Source: Candidatus Avelusimicrobium aviculae
GTDB taxonomy: Bacteria > Elusimicrobiota > Elusimicrobia > Elusimicrobiales > Elusimicrobiaceae
Assembly (NCBI GenBank): GCA_944324655.1
Contig: CALUXF010000010.1
Span: 1-54,185 of the forward strand
Direction: 5' to 3'
Length of the DNA: 54,185 nucleotides
Position 1 is the stretch's first letter, and every line of letters begins with the position of its first letter. The notes beneath the pieces are model-generated. The model was not told the DNA's origin, did no database searches, and was given only the letters and a program-made list of their open reading frames with translations. Of this stretch, positions 1 through 7,292 are shown one piece after another. The translations under genes were made by a program, and so were the position numbers.

Positions 1-5
1 GAAAA

Positions 6-68
6 GAAGATTTGGGGCGAACAATGAAATTGTTCGTATAGAAAGAAACCCCGGGCGTAAGCCCGGGG
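6..68 (+). repeat. Intergenic repeat: 12-mer plus GTAA-loop hairpin
   Basis: GAAGATTTGGGG (6-17) is followed by a small perfect hairpin (18-36, arms CGAACAAT/ATTGTTCG) and a strong hairpin CCCCGGGC-GTAA-GCCCGGGG (49-68). The same 12-mer and an almost identical hairpin recur in opposite orientation at 54137-54182. The GC hairpin may also terminate transcription of a gene left of the window. Confidence 0.5.
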
Positions 69-200
69 AGTTTCATTGTTTTATAAAAACGCCCTTTTCC
101 TAGCGGAGGGTTTTTGTTTATTAGGTCCAACCGTGCTGAAAACTATTGCCCGGCGGGGACAGCCGCCGGCGTCATACTTGGTTAATAACGCTAAAAGAAA

Positions 201-224
201 AACCCCCGGCTTTTGCCGGGGGTT
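201..224 (-). terminator. Intrinsic terminator of the secreted-protein gene
   Basis: Ten-base arms AACCCCCGGC/GCCGGGGGTT around a TTTT loop lie just beyond the stop codon of the minus-strand gene ending at 235. A-rich and T-rich flanks would let it act on both strands. Confidence 0.75.
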
Positions 225-234
225 TTGGGTATGT

Positions 235-1815
235 CTATTGACGTAAGAGGTCTTGCAAATCTCCGTATACTTCTTTAAACTCTATGCGGAGTTTTTTAGA
301 CAGGTCTTTTAAGCGGGTTACATATACATCCAGCTTGGCGCGTTCTGCGCGGAAATACAGCAGTTGGGCTTGTGTATTTTCCGGGTTAAAGTCCGCACCC
401 CAAGTTTGTTTGGTGTTTTCAATATGCGCGCTTAAATTGTTGACGCGGTCCGTAAGGTTGGTGATTTCCTGGCTGGTGTTTTCTATGCGCTGGCCTAAAA
501 TTTCCAAGCGTGCTTCCAAAGCGGCCTGATGGGCTTTTTTATCATATAAAGGGATATCCGTTTTGGCAGGCAGATCAGCATCTTCCCCGTGAGAATAGAT
601 TACAGTGTATTCTTTAGGCTTATACTGGGCGTATAAGTATTGCGTAATCTTTTTGCTGATTACGTTGGTAGGAGCGTGGCGCAGTAACCAAAGCGCGGCT
701 TTGTGTTCCCCGTGTGAAATGGCCAACATGGTGGCGCTGGAAGACGGATAATCTATTAAAGAAGCCAAAGACGTAAAAGCCGTTGCTTCTTCTTTCGTCA
801 TAGGGGTGTTAGTCGTCCATTGGCGTTCCAGCAGGTTTGCCTGGGTATTACGGGCATATTTGTTTAACAAGCGGTAATCGGTGTATTCCGTCGCACGGAT
901 ATTTTTTGCATTGGGCAGTTGTTTAAAGTGTTGCAGATAGGCCTGTACAAAGTTATAGCCTAATAATTCGCTCATGCCGGCAATATGCTGCATAAGCGCG
1001 TTTTTCTGCTTAAGGTTCATGTTTGAATAGAGCACAATATCTAACATGGCGCCCAAAGAGGAGGGGTTTTCCTGGGATATTTGTTTCATAATACCCTGGA
1101 TGTGACTTCCCTGCATGGGAGCGATTTCAATTAAATCTATTCCCGGGGTGCCCCAACTAAGAACAGGATTGTTTTTTTCAATCGCAGTTTGCAAGACTTC
1201 CCATTTTTGTTCGTGGCGTCCTCGGGCGAGCAGCAAATCTTTATGGTTTGCTTTTATCACTTGTTGCAAATTCAAGTTGGGCAGCTTGTATCCCAGTTTA
1301 GTGGCAATATCTGTTTGCGCTTTATTTAAAGCGGTTTCTATGCGGTTTTGCAAATCAGCCACAAAGGCTTCTTTATTTTTAGCAGAGGCGTTTTGCTGCC
1401 AAGGGGTTATTTGAGGCATGGAAATCCCTAATTTATTTAAGGATTCCATTTGTTTTGCAAATTTGGGTTTAACAATAATGGCCGGGTCTTTTTGCAAAGC
1501 GCGGCGCAGATTTTCTATTAGTTCCAACTGATTGGTGAGTTCTGCCTTTTCTACGAGTGATAATGCTTTTGTTTCCTGCGGGCGTTCCCATTGGCGTACA
1601 GGCAGTATTACTTCCGAGGTGGACGGAGTGGCGGCGACTTCTCTTTCCCATTGGCGAACCGGTAAAATAACTTCTTTGGCTTTTTGGGCTTTGCGGGCTT
1701 CTTGCTTTAATAATTTTTGTAAAGCTTTGCCGGTTGGTTTTGGCGTTTTTTGCGCCATGACAAACTGCGGCAGCAACAGCAAAGCCGTTATGAATAGAAC
1801 AGCAGCGTGTTTCAT
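235..1815 (-). CDS. Secreted protein of unknown function with a duplicated EVILPVRQWER motif
   Basis: A 526-residue protein that I cannot assign to a family. Residues 1-21 form a signal peptide ending VMA, with mature Gln22. A basic linker follows, holding two identical 11-residue blocks EVILPVRQWER at 48-58 and 68-78. The rest is largely helical, and residues from about 435 have coiled-coil character. The ATG at 1815 has an AAGGAG ribosome site (1826-1831 on the plus strand). It is the only one of the six regulon promoters predicted here to give a leader. Export to the periplasm or surface is inferred from the signal peptide. The two blocks are encoded by clearly different synonymous codons, so the peptide rather than the DNA is conserved. 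Confidence 0.85.
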   Translation of the reverse strand: MKHAAVLFITALLLLPQFVMAQKTPKPTGKALQKLLKQEARKAQKAKEVILPVRQWEREVAATPSTSEVILPVRQWERPQETKALSLVEKAELTNQLELIENLRRALQKDPAIIVKPKFAKQMESLNKLGISMPQITPWQQNASAKNKEAFVADLQNRIETALNKAQTDIATKLGYKLPNLNLQQVIKANHKDLLLARGRHEQKWEVLQTAIEKNNPVLSWGTPGIDLIEIAPMQGSHIQGIMKQISQENPSSLGAMLDIVLYSNMNLKQKNALMQHIAGMSELLGYNFVQAYLQHFKQLPNAKNIRATEYTDYRLLNKYARNTQANLLERQWTTNTPMTKEEATAFTSLASLIDYPSSSATMLAISHGEHKAALWLLRHAPTNVISKKITQYLYAQYKPKEYTVIYSHGEDADLPAKTDIPLYDKKAHQAALEARLEILGQRIENTSQEITNLTDRVNNLSAHIENTKQTWGADFNPENTQAQLLYFRAERAKLDVYVTRLKDLSKKLRIEFKEVYGDLQDLLRQ

Positions 1816-1846
1816 ACAGTTCTTTCTCCTTAAGGTGATTATTTAA

Positions 1847-1907
1847 ATAATAGAAATAAAAATCTAAATGAGAAAGGGCCTTTAGACCTAAAACGCTGTT
1901 AGGTCCT
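1847..1907 (-). promoter_or_regulatory. Regulon promoter: tandem AGGNCY-AAA-GGCCCT sites and -10
   Basis: Read on the minus strand: a distal half site AGGACC (within 1893-1907), a proximal core AGGTCT-AAA-GGCCCT (1875-1889), 22 bases, then a -10 TATTAT (1852-1847). The start site is predicted near 1839, giving a leader of about 24 nt that carries AAGGAG. The geometry matches five other promoters in the window. Confidence 0.65.
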
Positions 1908-1914
1908 AAATACA

Positions 1915-1945
1915 GAACCCCCGCGTTTATCCAACGCGGGGGTTC
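1915..1945 (-). terminator. Strong hairpin terminator, 13-bp stem
   Basis: Perfect arms GAACCCCCGCGTT/AACGCGGGGGTTC enclose TATCC. On the minus strand it closes the candidate RNA that begins near 2335, just before the promoter of the secreted-protein gene. There is no long T tract, but the symmetry and position fit. Confidence 0.6.
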
Positions 1946-2335
1946 AATTAGTCGACTGTTCCATTTTTTCTCTCTTTCCCAAAGATATAAAGATCCGGCC
2001 AGGTCTGCCAGTTAAGAGTATTTAAGCGGACGGACCATAACCCCTTGCCCGATGCCCCGTCCCATATCTTTGGGGTGTCCCGCCCTCCTCAGAGGGTAGG
2101 CCCAAAGCTTATGCCACGGATACCGGCACCTGGAACAAGACCGCCATGCCGCCACTGTCTTAAAAGAACTCTTTTTTCTATTTTGAACTCCCGCCAAGCC
2201 GGATTGCTCTTCACAAAACCGCCGCAGGGCAGAACCCCAAATAGTTGCGCGTATCCCGCCATACATCATACGGCACAGCTGGGTTTACGTGCGCTTTTCT
2301 GTCAAATACCTGTACCCCATATACATCTTGGGATT
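1915..2335 (-). ncRNA. Candidate structured RNA of about 420 nt, identity unknown
   Basis: This 420-base stretch has no credible gene but has its own predicted promoter (2342-2369) and a terminator (1915-1945). Pairings seen: CTTTGGG 2068-2074 with CCCAAAG 2101-2107, enclosing CCCTC/GAGGG (83-87 with 92-96 of 2000+); GGACGG 2028-2033 with CCGTCC 2057-2062; and a closing stem CCAGGT 1999-2004 with ACCTGG 2128-2133, extended by GCC/GGC. The size suits tmRNA or RNase P RNA, but I could not find a tmRNA tag, a T-arm, or the conserved RNase P core. A 10-base resemblance to E. coli 6S RNA (GGTCCGTCCG) could be chance. Confidence 0.4.
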
Positions 2336-2341
2336 ACTGAT

Positions 2342-2369
2342 AGTATAATGGATTTACGGCTAAAATCAA
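2342..2369 (-). promoter_or_regulatory. Sigma70-type promoter for the candidate RNA
   Basis: On the minus strand TTGATT (2369-2364), 16 bases, then TATACT (2347-2342). It overlaps the stop codon of the repressor gene and would start a transcript near 2335, running into the non-coding stretch. Confidence 0.5.
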
Positions 2370-3040
2370 TAGTTATTTGCCGGCTGATTTTCCGTAATAA
2401 CAAATACGGCGGAACCGATTACTTTTTCCGGCTCGGCAAACGATTGCGCTGGGCCGTTTTGTGGGAGCTGCCACTCTCCATCAGCCGAAACGTTTGCCAG
2501 TACGTAAGCGCCGTTTTTAAGCAAAACCACACACTGGCTAAAACAACCCGGGTTTTCCCCCGGTTTTATGGCCGCTATTTGGCGGGTACCCGGCAGTTTA
2601 AACAGAAATTTGGCCCCTTGCGTACGCTGGCGGGGCAATGTCCACCATTCTAATACATCACCGTCTTCATAAGGATTATCCCCGGAAGGAATAGACCCCA
2701 GTAACGGCAGGGCGATGCTGTTGCTTTGGGCGGATAACGCCGGGCGGGGGATATATTGCCCTTCATTCGCGTTTTCACGCAAAGTATGGCTTTGCGCGAC
2801 AGCCGCTTCCGGATAAGCAATGGGAGCTGCCGGCATTTGCAGCATTTTACGCAAGGTGTGGGGAGCCGTTTGAAAAAGCCCCGCCATTTGTTCTATATAG
2901 CCTTTAGAGGGGTTTCTTTTTCCGGTAGTCCATAAAGCCACGGTGGCGGTGGATACTTTTAATATCCGGGCCAATTTAGCCTGCGCGCCGCGTAAAACGC
3001 CGTTGTTCCATTTTTCTAGTTGTTTTTCAAATTGGTTCAT
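2366..3040 (-). CDS. CI/LexA-like repressor with a degenerate S24 domain
   Basis: A 224-residue protein with a helix-turn-helix at about 17-55 (AKLARILKVSTATVALWTTG) and a C-terminal half laid out like an S24 peptidase/CI domain (PLLGSIPSGDNPY at about 130-143). It probably represses the facing promoter at 3083-3112 and its own gene. Several S24 hallmarks look altered. The cleavage dipeptide Ala-Gly or Cys-Gly appears as Ser-Gly, the catalytic GxSM region reads PGTRQ, and the expected lysine region reads GAYVLANV. It may therefore not self-cleave. A GGGAGGGG ribosome site precedes the ATG at 3040. It is the only phage-type regulator seen, and lies 2.4 kb from the structural cassette. Confidence 0.75.
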   Translation of the reverse strand: MNQFEKQLEKWNNGVLRGAQAKLARILKVSTATVALWTTGKRNPSKGYIEQMAGLFQTAPHTLRKMLQMPAAPIAYPEAAVAQSHTLRENANEGQYIPRPALSAQSNSIALPLLGSIPSGDNPYEDGDVLEWWTLPRQRTQGAKFLFKLPGTRQIAAIKPGENPGCFSQCVVLLKNGAYVLANVSADGEWQLPQNGPAQSFAEPEKVIGSAVFVITENQPANNY

Positions 3041-3082
3041 ATGGCCCCTCCCAAAAAATTTCTGTTGCGGCGATAAAAACGC

Positions 3083-3123
3083 TTGACAAATGCTAACAAA
3101 ATTTACTATACTAACAAATGTTA
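3083..3123 (+). promoter_or_regulatory. Promoter with overlapping repressor operators
   Basis: TTGACA (3083-3088), 18 bases, TATACT (3107-3112). Two direct CTAACAAA repeats (3093-3100 and 3111-3118) cover the spacer and the -10, and the second forms a palindrome TAACA-AA-TGTTA (3112-3123). The placement suits repression by the divergent CI-like gene. Confidence 0.65.
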
Positions 3124-3250
3124 AGAGGGTAACTTCTTAACTGGCGGGGAGCCTCCCCCGCGGTTTTCACTCATTTACCTACCTAGTTTATTAAGCGGTT
3201 CTGCTTTAGAATCGGCGCCGCGGCCTAGCGGCGTGTAGGCTTAATAACTG
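3119..3250 (+). ncRNA. Multi-hairpin leader or small RNA with a three-way junction
   Basis: A transcript from the promoter at 3083-3112 would start near 3119 and fold repeatedly. The stems are: GTTAAGA/TCTTAAC (3120-3126 with 3135-3141); a GC hairpin GCGGGG/CCCCGC near 3143-3160; and a junction closed by TTATTAAGC (3188-3196) and GCTTAATAA (3239-3247). The junction holds hairpins GGTTCT/AGAATC (3197-3202 with 3208-3213) and CGCCGC/GCGGCG (3216-3221 with 3228-3233). No known class is recognised. It could be a small RNA or the leader of the next genes. Confidence 0.45.
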
Positions 3251-3299
3251 CAGTAATACGCATTCACCCGAATGTTACTTACTATTATTATAGCAAAAA

Positions 3300-3497
3300 A
3301 TGAGTGATTTTGTTAGTAAAGTTATATTAGTTTGTAAAGACGGACCCACCTTATACGGGCAAACCGGGCTGTTCGGCTGGTATAACTTTACTGACTTTTT
3401 AATAGGGTTATTTATGATGTATGGCTATAAAATAGTATGTATTTTGCTGTTGGGCGTATGCGTTGGGGGAATATGGCATGATTTAAAAAAATGGTAG
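3300..3497 (+). CDS. Small membrane protein, unknown function
   Basis: A 65-residue protein with one long hydrophobic stretch at about 31-58 (FLIGLFMMYG, then ILLLGVCVGG) and a basic end. There is no ribosome-binding site. TATTAT lies 9-14 bases before the ATG, so translation may be leaderless or the gene may depend on the structured leader. It could be a short partner of the transporter that starts 50 bases later. The call is tentative because of its length. Confidence 0.45.
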   Translation: MSDFVSKVILVCKDGPTLYGQTGLFGWYNFTDFLIGLFMMYGYKIVCILLLGVCVGGIWHDLKKW

Positions 3498-3535
3498 TAC
3501 GTGGCTTTGTATAGAGGGAAAGGGCGGAAATAAAC

Positions 3536-3541
3536 TATAAT
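3536..3541 (+). promoter_or_regulatory. -10 element for a leaderless transporter mRNA
   Basis: TATAAT lies exactly at -12 to -7 relative to the ATG at 3548, and no ribosome site is visible, which predicts transcription starting at the start codon. No good -35 is seen. Confidence 0.45.
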
Positions 3542-3547
3542 ATATAA

Positions 3548-4939
3548 ATGCAGAAAGGTTTTTCTATCAATATTTACGGCCTTATTTTCTCTATCATGAT
3601 TATAGTGTCCGCTTTAACGTATATTCTTCCCGCCGGCCAGTATGACACCGTGCAAAAAGACGGACGCACCTATACGGTAGCCGGTTCTTACCACCGGGTG
3701 GACCCGGCCCCTCAAGGCATCGGCGCGCTGTTAACAGCTCCCGCCAAGGGCTTTGGCGATTGTTCAGACATTATCATCTTCATCTTCATTACCGGGGCCA
3801 TTTTTACCATTATTGAGCGTACCGGCACGGTAAATGCCGTTATTTTAGGCACCAGCTATCTTTTTTCCAAAAAAGACCGTCTAAAAAAATTCTTTATTCC
3901 CGCCAGTATGCTGTTGTTTTCCTTGGGTGGGGCGGTTTTTGGCATGGAAGAGGAAACCCTTATTTTTATTCCCCTGTTTATTCCGCTGGCGTTGTCTTTG
4001 GGATATGATACGGCGGTGGGGGTAAGCATTCCCTTTTTAGGGGCGTGGGTGGGGTTTGGCTCGGCCTTTATGAATCCGTTTACGGTGGGCATTTCCCAGG
4101 GGATAGCGCAGCTGCCGCTGTACTCAGGCATGGGATACCGTGTGTTAGTTTGGGGAATTTGTACGGCGGTGGTTATCGCTTTTGTTACTTGGTATGGGGA
4201 ACTCGTGCGCAAAAACCCCAAAAAAAGCATTACCTACGATATTGACCAGCAAAAACGCAAGAGTTTGCATTTAAACGTGTTGGAAAAGCCCAAGTTTACC
4301 TGGCGGCATTTGCTGATTATGTTTATTTTTGCGGCCGGTATGGTTTGGCTGGTGGCGGGGGTGGCCCTGTATCACTGGTATATTATAGAAATATCCGGTC
4401 TGTTTTTAGGCGTGGGTTTGGTATGCGCGGTGGTGGGTAAACTGAGCCTGAACCAAACCACGGACGCGGTGATAGACGGCGCGCGCAGCATGGTAAGCGT
4501 TTCCATTATGTTGGCTTTGGCGCGGGCGATTGTGGTGATAGCGGCGGACGGACGCATTTTGGACACGGTGCTGTACGGCATTGCCCAGTGCATCGGACAT
4601 ATGAACCCGCTGATGGCGGCAGAAGGAATGTTTTGGGCGCACTCGTTTATTAACTTTTTTGTGGCGTCCGGTTCCGGCCAGGCGGTTTTGACCATGCCGG
4701 TCATGATTCCGCTGGCGGACATCATTGGCGTAAACCCGCAAATTGCCATTTTGGCTTACCAATTTGGCGAAGGCTGGACCAATGCCATTATCCCCACCGC
4801 CCCCGTTACTATGGCGGCAATAGGTATGGCGGGAATTCCGTGGCTGAAATGGGCCAAATGGAATGTGCCGCTGCAAATTGTATTAGCCGTGCTTTCCATG
4901 TTGCTTTTAATACCGCCGTTTTTATTTGGCTGGCACTAA
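3548..4939 (+). CDS. YfcC/DcuC-superfamily transporter
   Basis: A 463-residue inner-membrane protein with about twelve hydrophobic segments. Features of the YfcC branch of the C4-dicarboxylate/DcuC superfamily are visible: an N-terminal segment ending YILPAGQY, the GGAVFGMEEETLIF segment (about 124-137), FGSAFMNPFTVGIS, and the C-terminal FGEGWTNAIIPTAP. The family exchanges carboxylates, amino acids or peptides across the membrane; the substrate here cannot be told. It is a single-gene unit followed by a strong terminator. Length and start agree with the family. Confidence 0.85.
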   Translation: MQKGFSINIYGLIFSIMIIVSALTYILPAGQYDTVQKDGRTYTVAGSYHRVDPAPQGIGALLTAPAKGFGDCSDIIIFIFITGAIFTIIERTGTVNAVILGTSYLFSKKDRLKKFFIPASMLLFSLGGAVFGMEEETLIFIPLFIPLALSLGYDTAVGVSIPFLGAWVGFGSAFMNPFTVGISQGIAQLPLYSGMGYRVLVWGICTAVVIAFVTWYGELVRKNPKKSITYDIDQQKRKSLHLNVLEKPKFTWRHLLIMFIFAAGMVWLVAGVALYHWYIIEISGLFLGVGLVCAVVGKLSLNQTTDAVIDGARSMVSVSIMLALARAIVVIAADGRILDTVLYGIAQCIGHMNPLMAAEGMFWAHSFINFFVASGSGQAVLTMPVMIPLADIIGVNPQIAILAYQFGEGWTNAIIPTAPVTMAAIGMAGIPWLKWAKWNVPLQIVLAVLSMLLLIPPFLFGWH

Positions 4940-4953
4940 TTAAAAACCTTTCC

Positions 4954-4980
4954 AAAAAGGGCCCGGCCGGGCCCTTTTTT
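4954..4980 (+). terminator. Intrinsic terminator after the YfcC-like gene
   Basis: The perfect 16-base palindrome GGGCCCGGCCGGGCCC (4959-4974) is preceded by A5 and followed by T6. It works in both directions. Confidence 0.9.
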
Positions 4981-5024
4981 ATTTTCTTTTTTATTGTTGA
5001 GTTGCGTGCAAAAGGCGGTGTGCG

Positions 5025-5330
5025 GTGGATAGAATAGATTTTGAAAATATCCTGTATGCCCGTGCTGACTGGGCCGGGGCGCAGCTGTACCAAAAAGAGG
5101 GGGAATTGTTTTGTTTGTCTCAAGACGCCCCGCTTAAACGGTTGATTGAAGTTTATAACCGGTTTTTTAAGCGGCAGAACGCTCTTTTCCTGCAAACAGA
5201 CGCTTTGCCGGAACGGGAAGAATGCAGCGCATTTAACCGGATTTTTGAGCAAGAGGCCCGGCGTTTAGGGCCTTGCGCTAGCAACCGTGCTTTTTTATTA
5301 CGTATTAACGAAACCTTGGATAAAATTTGA
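5025..5330 (+). CDS. Hypothetical 101-residue protein
   Basis: Not recognised. It is soluble, rich in charged residues and probably helical, with no signal peptide or membrane segment. The GTG at 5025 is the likely start, with an AGGCGG-like site a few bases upstream. It ends just before a terminator that precedes the phage packaging genes. Confidence 0.55.
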   Translation: MDRIDFENILYARADWAGAQLYQKEGELFCLSQDAPLKRLIEVYNRFFKRQNALFLQTDALPEREECSAFNRIFEQEARRLGPCASNRAFLLRINETLDKI

Positions 5331-5363
5331 CAGATATCATTTTTTTTGATATAATAAATAAAT

Positions 5364-5400
5364 AACTTACAAATGCAAACGCGTTTGTAAGTTTTTTCTT
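5364..5400 (+). terminator. Intrinsic terminator before the phage cassette
   Basis: Arms AACTTACAAA (5364-5373) and TTTGTAAGTT (5384-5393) are followed by TTTTCTTTTC. This separates the small unknown gene from terS. Confidence 0.75.
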
Positions 5401-5455
5401 TTCTTTTTGGAAATTCCTTTTTCTGTTTACTCTACACTTTTTCCAGGGGTTTCCT

Positions 5456-5887
5456 ATGCCTGCTTCCAAAATTGCAAAAACATGTAAAAAAATATCTTCT
5501 TGTGTGCCATATAATGAGGAGTATCCTTCCCGCTTATTGGCTTTTTTTGATATTGCTCCTTTTAAAATCACCGAAGTTCAAAAAAAAGACGGCACTATTT
5601 CCCTTGTGGAAACCGCCTGTGAACTGCCCACCTTTGAAGCGTTTGCCAAAACCTTGGGCACCACCCGCCACATGTTAAAAAAATGGGAAGAAAAATACCC
5701 CGCTTTTGCCCAAGCGGCCGATAAAGCGCGCGATTTGCAAAGCGATATCCTTATCCAAAACAGCCTGCGGGGTAACTATTCGGCCTCTTTTGCGGTATTC
5801 ACGGCCAAAAACTTACTGGGATGGCAAGATGCTAAAGAAGAGGCTTGCTCCCAGCCCAAGGCTTTAGTGGTACGGTGGGAAAAATAA
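5456..5887 (+). CDS. Phage terminase small subunit
   Basis: A 143-residue protein expected to recognise packaging sites and present DNA to the large subunit. The middle has the usual small-terminase HTH pattern (TFEAFAKTLGTTRHMLKKWE, about 61-80), and the end reads ASFAVFTAKNLLGWQD, typical of these proteins. An AGGGG site precedes the ATG, and the stop overlaps the start of terL (TAATG). Position and motif together make this secure at family level. Confidence 0.8.
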   Translation: MPASKIAKTCKKISSCVPYNEEYPSRLLAFFDIAPFKITEVQKKDGTISLVETACELPTFEAFAKTLGTTRHMLKKWEEKYPAFAQAADKARDLQSDILIQNSLRGNYSASFAVFTAKNLLGWQDAKEEACSQPKALVVRWEK

Positions 5888-7215
5888 TGCGGCGCGGACA
5901 TGCATTGGCGGGCTGTTTGCAGGCGGTTATACCGTATGCCCCGCGTTATCCGCAAACGGAAATCCACCCCAATTTAGAAACCCACCGTTTTTGCGTGTTG
6001 GTTACCCACCGGCAAATGGGCAAAACGGTGTGTACGGTGAACCATATGCTAAAAAGCGCATTGGTTAACCCGCTTTCTAACGCCCGTTATTTTTATGTGG
6101 CGCCTTTTTTAAAACAGGCCAAACTGATTGCCTGGGATTATTTTAAACGCTACACGGCCCCGTTGCCCGGCGTAAAGTTAAACGAGGCGGAACTGTGCGT
6201 TTCTTTGCCGACGGGCGCTAAAATTTGGGTGGCTGGGGCCGATAACCCGGACGCCTTGCGCGGCACCTACGCGGACGGCGTCGCCTTGGACGAATACGCC
6301 CAAATAAAACCCGGTTTGTTTGAGGAAATTATCCGGCCTATGCTTCTTTCCCGCGCGGGCTGGGCGGTATTTACCGGCACGCCCAAAGGGCAAAACGCGT
6401 TTTATGATTTATTTCTTTTTGCGCAAAAGCAGGCCGCGCTTTGTCCGCTGGAGTGGTGGTGCGGGGTGTATCCGGCGGATGAGAGCGGGGTTATTTCCAA
6501 AACGGAATTGGAAAACATCCGCCAAAGTACGCCCGCCAATATCTTTCGGCAGGAGTATTTGTGTGATTTCTCGGCCTCGGCGGACAACGCGCTTATTGCG
6601 GTGGATTTGGTTTTGCAGGCGCAGGCGCGCGGTTATGGCGCTTCCCAGCTGGCGGGCGCGCCGCGGATAGTGGGGGTGGACCCGGCCCGCTTTGGAGATG
6701 ACCGCAGCGTTATTTTTTGCCGCCAGGGTTTGCAGGCGTTTGAGCCGCAGGTTTTTTGTCATATAGACAATATGGCTTTGGCGGCCCGTGTGGCGCAGAC
6801 CATAGAATCTTTCCGCCCTGACGCCGTGTTTATAGACGCCGGCTGCGGCAGCGGGGTGATAGACCGCCTGCGCCAGCTGGGCTTTACGGTAACGGAGGTG
6901 CCTTTTGGCTCCACTCCTTTGCAGGAGGGGCGTTACGCCAATAAACGGGCGGAAATGTGGGGGGAAATGGCCCAGTGGCTGCAAAGCGGCGGGGCTTTGC
7001 CCAAAGCCCCCGCTTTAAAAGCGGATTTGTGCGTTCCCCAGTATGATTTTGACCCTTCCGGCAAAATGCGTTTGGAAAGCAAAGACAAAATAAAAGAACG
7101 CTGTGGACGCTCGCCCGATTTGGGGGACGCGCTGGCCCTTACGTTTGCTTTCCCGGTACGGGCCCGCAGCGCCATGGGGGCGGAATTTGCCCGCAGTGAT
7201 TATGGCGTGTTATAG
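5887..7215 (+). CDS. Phage terminase large subunit
   Basis: A 442-residue packaging ATPase/nuclease. Walker A is RQMGKT (42-47) and Walker B is VALDE. Aspartates of an RNase H-like nuclease appear in GVDPARFGDD, VFIDAGCGSG and SPDLGDALAL. I chose the ATG at 5887, which overlaps the terS stop, over an in-frame ATG at 5845 inside terS. All catalytic elements are present, so the enzyme looks functional. It is followed not by the portal gene but by a 4.7-kb operon of secreted-protein genes whose promoter begins a few bases after the terL stop. Confidence 0.92.
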   Translation: MRRGHALAGCLQAVIPYAPRYPQTEIHPNLETHRFCVLVTHRQMGKTVCTVNHMLKSALVNPLSNARYFYVAPFLKQAKLIAWDYFKRYTAPLPGVKLNEAELCVSLPTGAKIWVAGADNPDALRGTYADGVALDEYAQIKPGLFEEIIRPMLLSRAGWAVFTGTPKGQNAFYDLFLFAQKQAALCPLEWWCGVYPADESGVISKTELENIRQSTPANIFRQEYLCDFSASADNALIAVDLVLQAQARGYGASQLAGAPRIVGVDPARFGDDRSVIFCRQGLQAFEPQVFCHIDNMALAARVAQTIESFRPDAVFIDAGCGSGVIDRLRQLGFTVTEVPFGSTPLQEGRYANKRAEMWGEMAQWLQSGGALPKAPALKADLCVPQYDFDPSGKMRLESKDKIKERCGRSPDLGDALALTFAFPVRARSAMGAEFARSDYGVL

Positions 7216-7220
7216 GTTGT

Positions 7221-7285
7221 AGGTCTTATTGACGGGACGTATAGGACCTTTGGCCCTTGTGGCTCTCTTATAAAAAGGCTAAATT
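7221..7285 (+). promoter_or_regulatory. Regulon promoter of the ChaN-like operon, leaderless
   Basis: A distal half site AGGTCT (7221-7226, within 7221-7235) and a proximal core AGGACC-TTT-GGCCCT (7243-7257). After 22 bases comes TAAATT (7280-7285), at -13 to -8 of the ATG at 7293. A weak TTGTGG abuts the core at the -35 position. There is no ribosome site, which predicts a leaderless mRNA. Confidence 0.7.
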
Positions 7286-7292
7286 ATATAGT

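Noticed and set aside
2027-2036. GGTCCGTCCG on the minus strand, identical to a stretch of E. coli 6S RNA
   Set aside because: Only ten bases; the surrounding fold is branched rather than one long hairpin with a central bubble, and the transcript seems too long.
2151-2157. GCCACTG on the plus strand, reminiscent of a cobalamin riboswitch
   Set aside because: The other conserved riboswitch parts are not in the right order, and no cobalamin-related gene follows on that strand.
2012-2653. Open frames of 85 residues (minus) and 202 residues (plus) across the candidate RNA and the repressor
   Set aside because: No ribosome site, no family-like pattern, and they overlap structured DNA and the convincing repressor gene.
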